Shown here in pieces: positions 23,365 through 32,175 of a stretch of DNA of 55,721 nt. The translations under genes were made by a program, and so were the position numbers. How positions within the stretch are numbered: position 1 is the first letter of the stretch; the number at the start of each line of letters is the position of its first letter. The stretch is from positions 1 through 55,721 of the forward strand of contig QQNF01000019.1 in the NCBI GenBank assembly GCA_003402705.1, read 5' to 3'. Under the pieces are notes generated by a model, which saw only the letters and a program-made list of their open reading frames with translations, had not been told where the DNA came from and did not search any database. This stretch comes from Verrucomicrobiota bacterium (GTDB taxonomy: Bacteria; Verrucomicrobiota; Verrucomicrobiia; Verrucomicrobiales; V1-33).

Positions 23365-26148
23365 ATGAGAACCGAGCCAGAAAAAGACGAGCGTGTGAGT
23401 GAGGGAGCCGGGAAGCCGGGGAAGCGGCGGATTCTGCTGATTGGGTGGGATGCGGCGGATTGGAGGCATATTGATCCATTGCTGGAGGCTGGGGTGATGC
23501 CGGTGCTGGCTGGGATGATTGGGCGTGGGGTGAGGGGGAATCTGGCGAGTCTGATGCCGATGGTGTCGCCGATGCTGTGGACGACGATAGCGACAGGGAA
23601 GACGGCGGATGCGCATGGGGTGCATGGGTTTGTGGAGGCGGATCCTGAAGGGAAGGGGGTGAGGCCGTGGTCGTCGTTGTCGCGGCGGGGGAAGGCGGTT
23701 TGGAACATATTGCACCAGGAGGGGTGGCGGTGCAGCACGGTGGGGTGGTGGGCGAGTCATCCTGCGGAGCCGTTGCGGGGGACGGTGGTGAGCAATTTAT
23801 TTTTGAGTGCGGTGCCGGAGCGGGAAGCTAACATGTGGAAGATGCCTGCTGGGGCGGTGCATCCGGCGGAGCAGGCGAAGCGGTATGCGCGGTTGAGGGT
23901 GCAGCCGGAGGAGATAGGGGGGGCGGATCTGCTGCCGTTTGTGCCGCGGGCGGGGGAGATTGATCAGGAGAGTGACCGGCGATTGGATTCGCTGGCGAGG
24001 GTATTGAGTGCGACGGCGTCGGTGCAGGCTGCGGCGACGGAGATCATGGAGAGTGAGGCGTGGGATTTTCTGGGGGTGTACTTTGAGGGGATTGATTTAT
24101 TCTGTCATGGGTTCATGCCGTATCATCCGCCGCGGATGGAGCACATTGGGGAGCGGGATTATGAGATGTACCGGGAGGTGATCACGTCGGCGTATCGGTT
24201 TCATGATCTGATGCTGGGGAGACTGCTGGAGCTGGCGGGGGAGGAGACGACGGTGGTGTTGTGTTCGGACCATGGGTTTTTGAGTGGGAGTGACCGGCCG
24301 CTGTCGGATCCGAATGATCCTGCGGGGCCGACCTTGTGGCATCGGGAGATGGGGATGCTGGTGATGGCTGGGCCGGGGGTGGAGGAGGGAGGGAGGGTGT
24401 ATGGGGCGAGCCTTTTGGATATTACGCCGACGTTGCTGACGCTGGCTGGGTTGCCGTGCGGGAAGGACATGGCAGGGAAGCCGCTGGTGGGGGCGTTGAA
24501 GGGGATGCGTGCGGGGGATTTGCAGCGGCGGATTGAGACGTGGGAGGCGGTGGCAGGGGAGGATGGGAGGCACCCTGACGGAACGGTGTTTGGGGCGAGT
24601 GAGGGGGAGAGTGCGGAGATGACGCGGCAGTTGGTGGCGTTGGGGTATGTGGAGGATCATGAGGAGGATGCGGAGATGGCGGCGATGGCGGCGCGGCTGG
24701 AGGCGGACTACAATCTGGCGCAGGTGTTTTTGTCGATGGATCGGGCGGAGGAAGCGGTGCTGCTGCTGGCGGGGTGTTTGAGGGTGAGGCCGTGGGAGAG
24801 CCGGTATATTCATCAGCTGGCGAATGCTTTGGAGAAGGCGGGGCGGGCGCGGCAGAGTCTGGAGTTGCTGCTGGCGGCGTATCCTGAGAGTGATCCGGAG
24901 CGGCCATTGCCGGTGATCCGGATGATCATGGCGCGGGCGTTGCTGGCGATGGGGGAGAAGGAGGAGGCGTGGGCGCAGGTGTCGCGCGCGGCGCATGGAT
25001 TGCCGCGGATTTCGGGGGCGTGTGTGGAGCTGGCGGAGATCTGTCTGGAGTTAGGGAAGCTGGAGGCGGCGGAGCAGGCGGTGAGGAGGGCGTTGGTGCT
25101 GGAAGAGCAGAGTGCGGCGGCGTGGCAGGTGCTGGCGGGGATTCATCTGAGGCGGCACGAGGATGAAGCGGCGGTGGAGGCTGGGATGGAGGCTGTGGAG
25201 CGGATCTGGCAGTCGGGGAGATCGCATTTCATCATCGGGCTGGCCTTGGCGCGGTTGGGACGGAATGAGGAGGCGAGGACGGCGCTGGAGCGGGCGGCGG
25301 CGATGCTGCCGAAGGATCCGGGGCCGTGGCGGGTGCTGGCGGTGCTGGAGGAAGCGAGGGAGGGGAGCGAGGGAGGATTTGTGAGGGATGCGTGCCGGGA
25401 GCGGGCGCGGTATTTGAGTCGGGCGGCGGCGGTGGCTGGGGCGATGCGGAGGCGGGGGGAGGGGCCGGTGCTGGAGGTGCCGGTGCTGCCGCCGCCGAGT
25501 GAGCGGCGGGCGACGGCGGATGCGGTGAGGCCGCCGAATGATCGGACGAAGCAGCGAGAGGTGACGGGGAAGACCCTGACGTTAGTGTCGGGATTGCCGC
25601 GGAGCGGGACCTCGCTGATGATGCAGATGCTGGTGGCTGGGGGGATGGCGGTGCAGACGGACGGAGAGCGTGGGGCGGACGAGGACAATCCTGAGGGGTA
25701 TTACGAGTGGGAGGCGATCAAGCAGGTAGCGTCGCGTCCGGAGGTGTTGGATGCGGAGGGGATGGAAGGGCGGGCGATCAAGTGTGTGTCGGCGCACCTG
25801 CTGCGATTGCCGCCGCATTACCGGTACCGGGTGATCTTCATGCAGCGGCCGTTAGGGGAGGTGGCGAAGAGCCAGCGGCGGATGATTGAGCGGCGCGGGA
25901 CGGAGGGGATGGCGGGGACGGAGGAGGAGATTGCGGCGGCGCTGGGGAGGCACCGGGAGGAAGTGCTGGATTTTGTGCGGCGGCATCCGCAGGCGTTCGA
26001 GCTGCTGGTGGTGGACTATCCGGAGCTGGTGGGGGATCCGGAGCGGTGGGCGGCGCGGGTGGGCGAGTTTCTAGGGCCGGAGCTGGTGCCTCATCCTGAG
26101 CGGATGGCTGAGGCGGTGCGGCCGGAGCTGCACCGGAACCGGAGCTGA
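23365..26148 (+). CDS. three-domain protein: AlkP-superfamily phosphodiesterase, TPR array, sulfotransferase-like domain
   Basis: About 927 residues. The N-terminal half is a type I phosphodiesterase/alkaline phosphatase fold: RILLIGWDAADWRHIDPLL with the metal Asp, VSPMLWTTIATGKTADAHG with a likely Thr nucleophile, and TTVVLCSDHGFLSG with metal Asp/His. The middle (about 450-650) is a run of helical TPR-like repeats (ADYNLAQVFLSMDRAEEAVL, SRYIHQLANALEKAGRA). The C-terminal 190 residues are a P-loop sulfotransferase-like domain: VSGLPRSGTSLMMQMLVAGG as the 5'-phosphosulfate loop, and MQRPLGEVAKSQRRMIER as the 3'-phosphate site. No signal peptide, so probably cytoplasmic. The start is the ATG eight bases after GGGAG; ATGs 5 and 21 codons upstream are possible. 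Substrates unknown. Confidence 0.82.
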   Translation: MRTEPEKDERVSEGAGKPGKRRILLIGWDAADWRHIDPLLEAGVMPVLAGMIGRGVRGNLASLMPMVSPMLWTTIATGKTADAHGVHGFVEADPEGKGVRPWSSLSRRGKAVWNILHQEGWRCSTVGWWASHPAEPLRGTVVSNLFLSAVPEREANMWKMPAGAVHPAEQAKRYARLRVQPEEIGGADLLPFVPRAGEIDQESDRRLDSLARVLSATASVQAAATEIMESEAWDFLGVYFEGIDLFCHGFMPYHPPRMEHIGERDYEMYREVITSAYRFHDLMLGRLLELAGEETTVVLCSDHGFLSGSDRPLSDPNDPAGPTLWHREMGMLVMAGPGVEEGGRVYGASLLDITPTLLTLAGLPCGKDMAGKPLVGALKGMRAGDLQRRIETWEAVAGEDGRHPDGTVFGASEGESAEMTRQLVALGYVEDHEEDAEMAAMAARLEADYNLAQVFLSMDRAEEAVLLLAGCLRVRPWESRYIHQLANALEKAGRARQSLELLLAAYPESDPERPLPVIRMIMARALLAMGEKEEAWAQVSRAAHGLPRISGACVELAEICLELGKLEAAEQAVRRALVLEEQSAAAWQVLAGIHLRRHEDEAAVEAGMEAVERIWQSGRSHFIIGLALARLGRNEEARTALERAAAMLPKDPGPWRVLAVLEEAREGSEGGFVRDACRERARYLSRAAAVAGAMRRRGEGPVLEVPVLPPPSERRATADAVRPPNDRTKQREVTGKTLTLVSGLPRSGTSLMMQMLVAGGMAVQTDGERGADEDNPEGYYEWEAIKQVASRPEVLDAEGMEGRAIKCVSAHLLRLPPHYRYRVIFMQRPLGEVAKSQRRMIERRGTEGMAGTEEEIAAALGRHREEVLDFVRRHPQAFELLVVDYPELVGDPERWAARVGEFLGPELVPHPERMAEAVRPELHRNRS

Positions 26149-26203
26149 GGGGCGTCCGGTTTTGATAGTGATAGGATGACTGGCGGAAACGCCGGGGAAT
26201 TTG

Positions 26204-27610
26204 TCAGGCGAGGATGCTGTTGACGACGTGGCCGTGGACGTCGGTCAGGCGGTAGTCGCGGCCCTGGTGGTGGAAGGTGAGCCGTTCGTGATCGAAGCCG
26301 AGACAGTGGAGGATGGTGGCCTGGAGGTCGTGGACGTGGACTGGGTTTTCAGCGACGTGGAAGCCGAGGTCGTCGGTGGAACCGTAGGAAGTGCCTGGGC
26401 GGATGCCGCCGCCGGCCATCCACATGGAGAAGGCCTGAGGGTGGTGGTCGCGGCCCATGGCGCGGCCGAGGGAGGGGTTGGTTTCGACCATGGGGGTGCG
26501 GCCGAATTCGCCGCCCCAGATGACGAGGGTTTCGTCGAGGAGGCCACGACGTTTGAGGTCGGTGACGAGCGCGGCGCTGGCTTTGTCGGTGGCGGCGCAG
26601 TTGTTGCGGACATTGCCGGCGACGTCGGAGTGAGCGTCCCAGCCTTCGTGGTAGATGTTGATGAAGCGGACACCGCGTTCGATCATGCGCCTGGCGAGAA
26701 GACAGGCGCGGGCGAAGCTGGGTTGGTCCGGGTTGCAGCCGTAGAGTTCGAGGGTTTCCTTTGATTCCGAGCGGAGGTCCATGAGTTCCGGGGCGGAAGA
26801 CTGGAGCCGGAAGGCCATTTCGTAGTTGGCGAGGCGCGTGGCGATTTCGGGGTCGCCTTCGGAGGCGAGCCGCTGCCGGTTGAGGGTCGCGACGAGGTCG
26901 AGGGTGTCGCGCTGGGCGGTTGGGTCGATGCCTTTGGGGCTGGCGACATTGAGGATGGGGTCGCCCTGGTTGCGGAAGCGGACCCCGTTGTAGGTGGTGG
27001 GGAGGAAGCCGCTGTTCCAGAGGGCGGTGCCGCCGCTGATGCCGGCGCCGGTGCTCATGACGACGAAGGCTGGGAGGTTCTGGGATTCGGCGCCGAGCCC
27101 GTAGAGGGCCCAGCTGCCCATGGAGGGGCGGCCTGGCTGGGAGAAGCCTGTCTGGAAGAAAGTCTGAGCGGGGGCGTGGTTGAACTGGTCTGTGGTGCAG
27201 GATTTGATGAGACAGATCTCGTCGGCGATGGAGGCGAGGTGTGGGAGGGTTTCGCCGAGTTCGAGGCCTGACTGGCCGTGGCGCGCGAACTTGAACTGAG
27301 GGCCGAGGACGGCGGCGTCTGGCCTGATGAAGGCGTAGCGCTGGCCGCCGATGACGGAGGGAGGGAGCGGTTTGCCTTCGAGTTTGGCCAGGGCTGGTTT
27401 GTGGTCGAAGAGTTCGAGCTGGCTGGGGGCTCCGGCCATGAAGAGGTGGATGACGCGTTTGGCCTTGCCTTGGAAGTGCGGGGTGCGGGGCGTGACGGCG
27501 GCGGCGCGGCTGGTTAGGGAGTCGGTGAGGAGACCGGCGAGCGCCATTTTGCCGAGACCGACGCCGCAGTCCTTGAGGAAGTGGCGGCGGGAGACGTCGA
27601 GTGGGTGCAT
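26204..27610 (-). CDS. DUF1501 Tat-exported protein
   Basis: 468 residues with a twin-arginine signal (SRRHFLKDCGVGLG, about 7-20). Family marks in order: KRVIHLFMAGAPSQLELFDHK, CLIKSCTTDQFNHAPAQTFF, INIYHEGWDAHSD, IWGGEFGRTP, GRDHHPQAFSMWMAGGGIRPG and a C-terminal HCLGFDHERLTFHHQGRDYR. DUF1501 proteins have an alkaline-phosphatase-like fold and are hugely expanded in Planctomycetota and Verrucomicrobiota; the substrate is unproven, with polysaccharide or sulfate-ester metabolism often proposed. It is the last gene of a three-gene operon, 21 bases after the PVC-type cytochrome. The usual DUF1549/DUF1553 partner is not next to it. Confidence 0.92.
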   Translation of the reverse strand: MHPLDVSRRHFLKDCGVGLGKMALAGLLTDSLTSRAAAVTPRTPHFQGKAKRVIHLFMAGAPSQLELFDHKPALAKLEGKPLPPSVIGGQRYAFIRPDAAVLGPQFKFARHGQSGLELGETLPHLASIADEICLIKSCTTDQFNHAPAQTFFQTGFSQPGRPSMGSWALYGLGAESQNLPAFVVMSTGAGISGGTALWNSGFLPTTYNGVRFRNQGDPILNVASPKGIDPTAQRDTLDLVATLNRQRLASEGDPEIATRLANYEMAFRLQSSAPELMDLRSESKETLELYGCNPDQPSFARACLLARRMIERGVRFINIYHEGWDAHSDVAGNVRNNCAATDKASAALVTDLKRRGLLDETLVIWGGEFGRTPMVETNPSLGRAMGRDHHPQAFSMWMAGGGIRPGTSYGSTDDLGFHVAENPVHVHDLQATILHCLGFDHERLTFHHQGRDYRLTDVHGHVVNSILA

Positions 27611-27631
27611 GGCGTTAGGGTGTGTGAGGGG

Positions 27632-30600
27632 TCAGTTGCCGCCGACTGGGCGGACGGCGGCTGGGGAGCCGTCGGGGCGGAACGTGGAGAGTTTGAGTGG
27701 GGTTTTGCGGGCGGCGGCGTCGACGACGATGGTGATGGTTGAGCGACCGGCGGGTAGATCGAGGGAGAGTTCCGCGGCTGGGGTGATGGCGGCGTTGCCT
27801 GCGAAGATCTGGAGGCCAGCGGCGTCGTTGAGACGGAGACCGACTTTACCGGCGGTGGTGACATCGATTTCCGTCTGGAGGACCGCCTGGGTGCGGCCGC
27901 CGGCTTTGAAGGGGGCGGCATCCGTGATGGGGAGCGTGCCGTCGACGTGTGAGTAGAGCGGGAGCCATGTGAGTTCGGAGGCGGCGTCGGCGAAGCCGCG
28001 GGTGCCTTTGAGACTGAGCCAGCGGCCCATGTCGGGTAGAGGCTGAGCGGAGCGCCAGCGGCGGGCGGTACCGTCTTCCTGGACCTTGTAGGCACCGTCC
28101 TTGCCGAGTTCGGAGAGGAAGCGGACGAGGTCGATGAATTCGTCGCGGCGAAGGGTGGCGGTGAGGCCTGGGGGCATGAGGGAGACGGGGATGGACTCCT
28201 GCTTGGCGACCGTGTTAGCGGGGATGGATTCGACATTGCCTGCGGCGTCGCGGAGGATGACCTCGCGATCGTCCTGACGGACGAGGAAACCGCTGTGGAT
28301 GCCGCCGTCTTTGGTGCTGAGCATGGTGGTGGCGTAGCCTTCCTTGATCTTCTTGGAAGGTTCGAGGAGACTTTCGATGATGTAGTCGACTGGGGCGCTA
28401 GCGCCGATGGAGACGAGGTCCGGGCCGACGATGCCGCCGACAGCGCCGATGGCGTGGCAGGCTTGGCATTGCTGGGAGGCACGGCGGTAGACGAGTTCGC
28501 CGCGGGCGGGGTCGCCGGAGGTTTTGACCTCGGCCATCATGGCGGAGAGCTGGTCAGGGGAGAGGGCCATGACTGGCTGGAGGCCGCCTGCGATGGTGAG
28601 GGCTTCGACGAGGGCCTTGGTGTCACCGCCTGCGGAGCTGGCTTTCTGGATGCCGGCGGAGGCGACGGCTGCGGGGATTTTCTGATCCTTGAGGGCGGCG
28701 GCTAGGATAGAGGGGCCGTCTTTGCGGGCGATGAAGGCATCGACGATGCGCGTGCCGGCTTCGGCGGGGGCATTGGGGAGCCACTTGAGGACTGGGGGGA
28801 CGGCACCGGCGGGGTCGGCGGCGGCGATGGTGGCGAGGATCTCGGTGCGGAGGTCAGGAGCATCCGATTGATCGGCCAGGGAGAGCAGGAGCGTGGAAGC
28901 GCGGTTGCCGGTCATGGCCTGGAGCGCGCGGATGGCGTTGAGCGAGCCATTTTTCCCGAGCTTGAGGAGCGGGTCCTCGAGGGCTGGGAGGAGGTAAGCG
29001 CCGGCGAGATTGGCGGCGGCGTCTGCGGTGGCGCGGTCGGGGTCAGCGAGGGCGGGCCTGACGAAAGCGTCAGCGCCATCGGCGGCGGTTTTGCGCTGGC
29101 GCATGGCGACGGCTAGGGCGTTGAAGATGGGGGCTCGCATCTCGGCTTTTGCGGCCATGGCGAGGAGCTTCTGGAGATCGTCTTTGGAACCGAGAGCGCC
29201 GACGAGGGCGATGACGTCCTTGACGCGGTCGCCGGAGACCTTGCCTTCAGCGACGAGTGCGAGGAGAGCGCCGACGGCCTGGGGGCGGTCGGCGGCTTTG
29301 AGGGCGAAGGAGATTTGAGTGATGTTGCCGCCGAAGGTGATTTCGCCTTTCTGGAAGGCGGGGAGCCATGTGTCGGCGAGCTGGCGGCAGGTGAGCCAGA
29401 GGGCGAAGTCGATGTTTTCGTCCATGGGGTGGTCGAGGACGCGGCAGGCGGCTTCGACGGCGGCTGGGGAGCCGGCCATGCGGAGGGCGTTGACGGCTTC
29501 GAGGCGGACGCGCGGGGACGGGTCGGTGGCGAGCGGGGCGGTCAGGGTGAGGGCTTGAGAGCCTTTGCCGTCGCGGAGGACGAAGCCGAGGACGCGGGCG
29601 GCGACGCCTTTGGTGCTAGCGTCGTGTTTCAGGAGAGAGTCGATGAGGGAGGCGTCGAAGGGCCATTTGAGGTCGAAGTCGGCGACGGTCTGGACGGCCC
29701 ATGTGATTTCGCGGAGGAAAGCGGTGTCATTGCCGGCGGAGGCGAAAGCGGCCTTGAGGGCATCGATGACGGCGTCGTGCGGGCGGTTTTTGAGTTCCTG
29801 TTTGGCGTTGAGACGGACCCATTGTTCGGGTGCCTTGAGGAGGGCGATGAGATCGGTGATGGATTGGGCGGCGAAGTCGATGCGCGGGGAAGGTTCGCGG
29901 CCTTTGGCGGTGAGCCTCCAGATGCGGCCGTGGGTGTGGTCGCGGCGTTCATCGCGGAAGTCGACCTCGCCGTGCTGGATGATAGGGTTGTACCAGTCGG
30001 CGATGTAGAGCGCGCCGTCGGGGCCCATTTGGAGGTCGATGGGGCGGAATGATCCGTGGGTGCTGGTGACGACGTCGCCGAGTTGCTGGGAGGAGAAGCC
30101 GGAGGCGTTGTCGGAGACCTTGAAGCGATTGACGCGGTGGCCGCGGAAGTCGCAGGTGATGAGATCGCCCTGCCATTCGGCTGGGAAGTGGCGGCCGCTG
30201 ATGACTTCGAGGCCGCAGTGCTTGGGCTGGCCTGGGTTGAGGCCGCGGAGGATGCGGGGGAGTTGGTTAGGGAGACAGATGAAGGTGGCGCCTGGGAAGG
30301 AATAGTTGATGCCCTCGCCGTAAGCGCCGTCGGTGACGAAGCTCTGGCCCCATGAATCCCAGACGTGGCCCCATGGGTTGACATGGCCCATGGCGAAGAC
30401 CTCGGCGCGTTTGGTTTCGGTGCGGAACTGCCAGATGCCCGAGCCCATGAGGCGGCGGACGCCGAAGGGGGTTTCGGAGTGGGTGTGGATGTAGACGGAC
30501 TGATTGAAGTAGAGACAGCCGTCGTGGCCGCGTTTGATGCTATGGAGGATGTGGTGCGTGTCTTCGGTGCCGAAGCCGCTCATGATGACCTCTTTGGAGT

Positions 30601-31030
30601 CGGCGCGGCCGTCTCCGTCGGTGTCCTTCATGAAGAGGAGTTCGGTGCTGTTGGCGACGTAGGCACCGCCGTCGGCTGGAAGGATGCCAGTGGGGATGAG
30701 GAGGCCTTCGAAGAAGACGGTGCTTTTGTCGGCTTTGCCGTCGTGATCGGTGTCTTCGAGGATGACGATTTTGTCAGACTGTTCCTGAGCGGGTTTGATG
30801 TGAGGGTAGATGGCGGAGCTGGCGACCCAGAGACGGCCTTTTTCGTCCCATGCCATCTGGATCGGTTTGGCGATGAGCGGGTCCTGGGCGAAGAGATTGA
30901 CTTCGAGTTCCGGGGAGAGTTTGAAAGTGGCCTGTTCGACGGCTGGGTCGACGGAGGGGATTTCCTTGAGGTCGCGCTGGGCCTGAGCAACGGCGGTGAG
31001 GGCGAGGAGGGAAGTGGTGATCCGCTTCAT
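27632..31030 (-). CDS. PVC-type haem-binding protein: propeller, HEAT repeats and cytochrome c
   Basis: 1132 residues with a signal peptide (MKRITTSLLALTAVAQA). Residues about 30-390 are the membrane-bound-dehydrogenase-like beta-propeller of the TIGR02604 type: MAWDEKGRLWVASSAIYPH, ILEDTDHDGKADKST, GHVNPWGHVWDSWGQSF and MGPDGALYIADWYNPIIQHG. A long HEAT-repeat array follows (about 400-850). A cytochrome c domain of the TIGR02603 type then carries one haem site, QCQACHAIGAVGG, with VSLMPPGLTATL as a candidate Met loop. A C-terminal beta domain of about 120 residues completes it. The protein is periplasmic or surface, with a likely redox role and unknown substrate. It sits between SGNH hydrolase and DUF1501 genes in an apparent operon. 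Confidence 0.92.
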   Translation of the reverse strand: MKRITTSLLALTAVAQAQRDLKEIPSVDPAVEQATFKLSPELEVNLFAQDPLIAKPIQMAWDEKGRLWVASSAIYPHIKPAQEQSDKIVILEDTDHDGKADKSTVFFEGLLIPTGILPADGGAYVANSTELLFMKDTDGDGRADSKEVIMSGFGTEDTHHILHSIKRGHDGCLYFNQSVYIHTHSETPFGVRRLMGSGIWQFRTETKRAEVFAMGHVNPWGHVWDSWGQSFVTDGAYGEGINYSFPGATFICLPNQLPRILRGLNPGQPKHCGLEVISGRHFPAEWQGDLITCDFRGHRVNRFKVSDNASGFSSQQLGDVVTSTHGSFRPIDLQMGPDGALYIADWYNPIIQHGEVDFRDERRDHTHGRIWRLTAKGREPSPRIDFAAQSITDLIALLKAPEQWVRLNAKQELKNRPHDAVIDALKAAFASAGNDTAFLREITWAVQTVADFDLKWPFDASLIDSLLKHDASTKGVAARVLGFVLRDGKGSQALTLTAPLATDPSPRVRLEAVNALRMAGSPAAVEAACRVLDHPMDENIDFALWLTCRQLADTWLPAFQKGEITFGGNITQISFALKAADRPQAVGALLALVAEGKVSGDRVKDVIALVGALGSKDDLQKLLAMAAKAEMRAPIFNALAVAMRQRKTAADGADAFVRPALADPDRATADAAANLAGAYLLPALEDPLLKLGKNGSLNAIRALQAMTGNRASTLLLSLADQSDAPDLRTEILATIAAADPAGAVPPVLKWLPNAPAEAGTRIVDAFIARKDGPSILAAALKDQKIPAAVASAGIQKASSAGGDTKALVEALTIAGGLQPVMALSPDQLSAMMAEVKTSGDPARGELVYRRASQQCQACHAIGAVGGIVGPDLVSIGASAPVDYIIESLLEPSKKIKEGYATTMLSTKDGGIHSGFLVRQDDREVILRDAAGNVESIPANTVAKQESIPVSLMPPGLTATLRRDEFIDLVRFLSELGKDGAYKVQEDGTARRWRSAQPLPDMGRWLSLKGTRGFADAASELTWLPLYSHVDGTLPITDAAPFKAGGRTQAVLQTEIDVTTAGKVGLRLNDAAGLQIFAGNAAITPAAELSLDLPAGRSTITIVVDAAARKTPLKLSTFRPDGSPAAVRPVGGN

Positions 31031-31089
31031 GGTGGGGGAAAGGACGGGAAAGGGGGTGTTAGAAGAAATGAAAGAGAGGAGCGGCGGGA

Positions 31090-32019
31090 TCAGTTAGCGC
31101 CCTTGGCTTTGGCGGCGATGGCGGCGATGCCGGCTTCCTGTTTGGCGATGAGCGGGTCGAACATGGGGATTTCGACCCCGTTGTTGCCTTGTTCGTGTTT
31201 GCGTGCGCCGAAGAGGTAGATTTCGTTCTGGGGTCTCCAGCGGTAGAAGAAGAGCCGTTGTTTTTCGACGACGGCCTTGCGGAGTTCGGCGAGGCGGTTG
31301 GTGTCGTCTGGGGCTGGGGTTGGGAGGCCGAGGGAAGTGATGACGGCAGGGGTCATGGCGGCGTAGTCGGCTTCGGTGAAAGTGACCCCGTTGACGGTTT
31401 GTTTTTTGACTGGGAGGGTCGCGGCGAGCGTGTCGGCGAAGCGGGCGTGGCGTTCAGCGGCGAGGGATTTGATGGCGTCGCGGGTGGCTTCGAGTTTGGG
31501 GAGATGCTGCGCGAGGGCTGGGTGATCGCCGGTGGCTGGCGGGGCCATGAGGATGATCGAGGGTTTGGAGACCTCGGTGACCATGTCGAGGAGGCGGCGG
31601 TAGGATGCGAGGAAGTCGGGGAGGCCGGCGGGGGCGTTGAAGGCATCGACTGCGCCGTAGCAGAGGATGACGACGGAGGGTTTGATATCGGTGAGCTGGG
31701 CCTTGAGGCGATCGAAGCCTTCCTGGGGCGGGCCGAAGTAGGAGCGGCTTTCGCAGCGCGGGGTGTCGCCGGACCAACCCATGTTGCGGAAGCGGACGTG
31801 TTTTCCGGCGCAGGAGGCGGTGAGGGCGGCTTCGAGGTGGCCGTAGTTGCCGTCGCGTTCGAGGAATGTGTCGCCGAGCATGACGACGGTGTCGCCTTCG
31901 CGGAAGGCGAGGGGGCCGGATTCCGGGAGCGCTGGGAGGGCGGGGGCCTGAGCGGAGGCGGCGGCGACGAGGCAGAAGGAAGCTGCGGCGGCGAGGAAGC
32001 GGGAGGAGAATGGAGCCAT
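31090..32019 (-). CDS. exported SGNH/GDSL hydrolase
   Basis: 309 residues with a signal peptide (MAPFSSRFLAAAASFCLVAAASA). It has an SGNH hydrolase layout: block I as DTVVMLGDTFLERDGNYG (GDT in place of GDS), block II Gly in RFRNMGWSGDTPRCE, and the block III region VVILCYGAVDAFN, where Gly is followed by Ala rather than the usual Asn. FTEADYAAM near residue 230 may belong to the catalytic-triad region. SGNH enzymes are esterases or carbohydrate acetylesterases. The replaced Ser and Asn mean catalysis is not assured. It is the first gene of the operon with the PVC-type cytochrome (59 bases) and DUF1501 protein. Upstream codons in frame do not resemble protein. Confidence 0.82.
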   Translation of the reverse strand: MAPFSSRFLAAAASFCLVAAASAQAPALPALPESGPLAFREGDTVVMLGDTFLERDGNYGHLEAALTASCAGKHVRFRNMGWSGDTPRCESRSYFGPPQEGFDRLKAQLTDIKPSVVILCYGAVDAFNAPAGLPDFLASYRRLLDMVTEVSKPSIILMAPPATGDHPALAQHLPKLEATRDAIKSLAAERHARFADTLAATLPVKKQTVNGVTFTEADYAAMTPAVITSLGLPTPAPDDTNRLAELRKAVVEKQRLFFYRWRPQNEIYLFGARKHEQGNNGVEIPMFDPLIAKQEAGIAAIAAKAKGAN

Positions 32020-32175
32020 GACGGGGGATGAGAGCAGGTGAATACGCGGCGGGAGGGCGGGATTTTCCACTGGTGTTTTGGTTGTGGGGAGGTGGGAGGT
32101 GGGGACGGAGCGTTCCGCGGGTCGGGAGGGAAGGAGGCTTGACGTTCGGGTGTGGTCCGGTGTTTTGTAGGTGGT

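Noticed and set aside
26149..26203. Terminator between the convergent phosphodiesterase and DUF1501 genes
   Set aside because: Only a weak GGCGT/ACGCC pairing across about 30 bases with no T-run.
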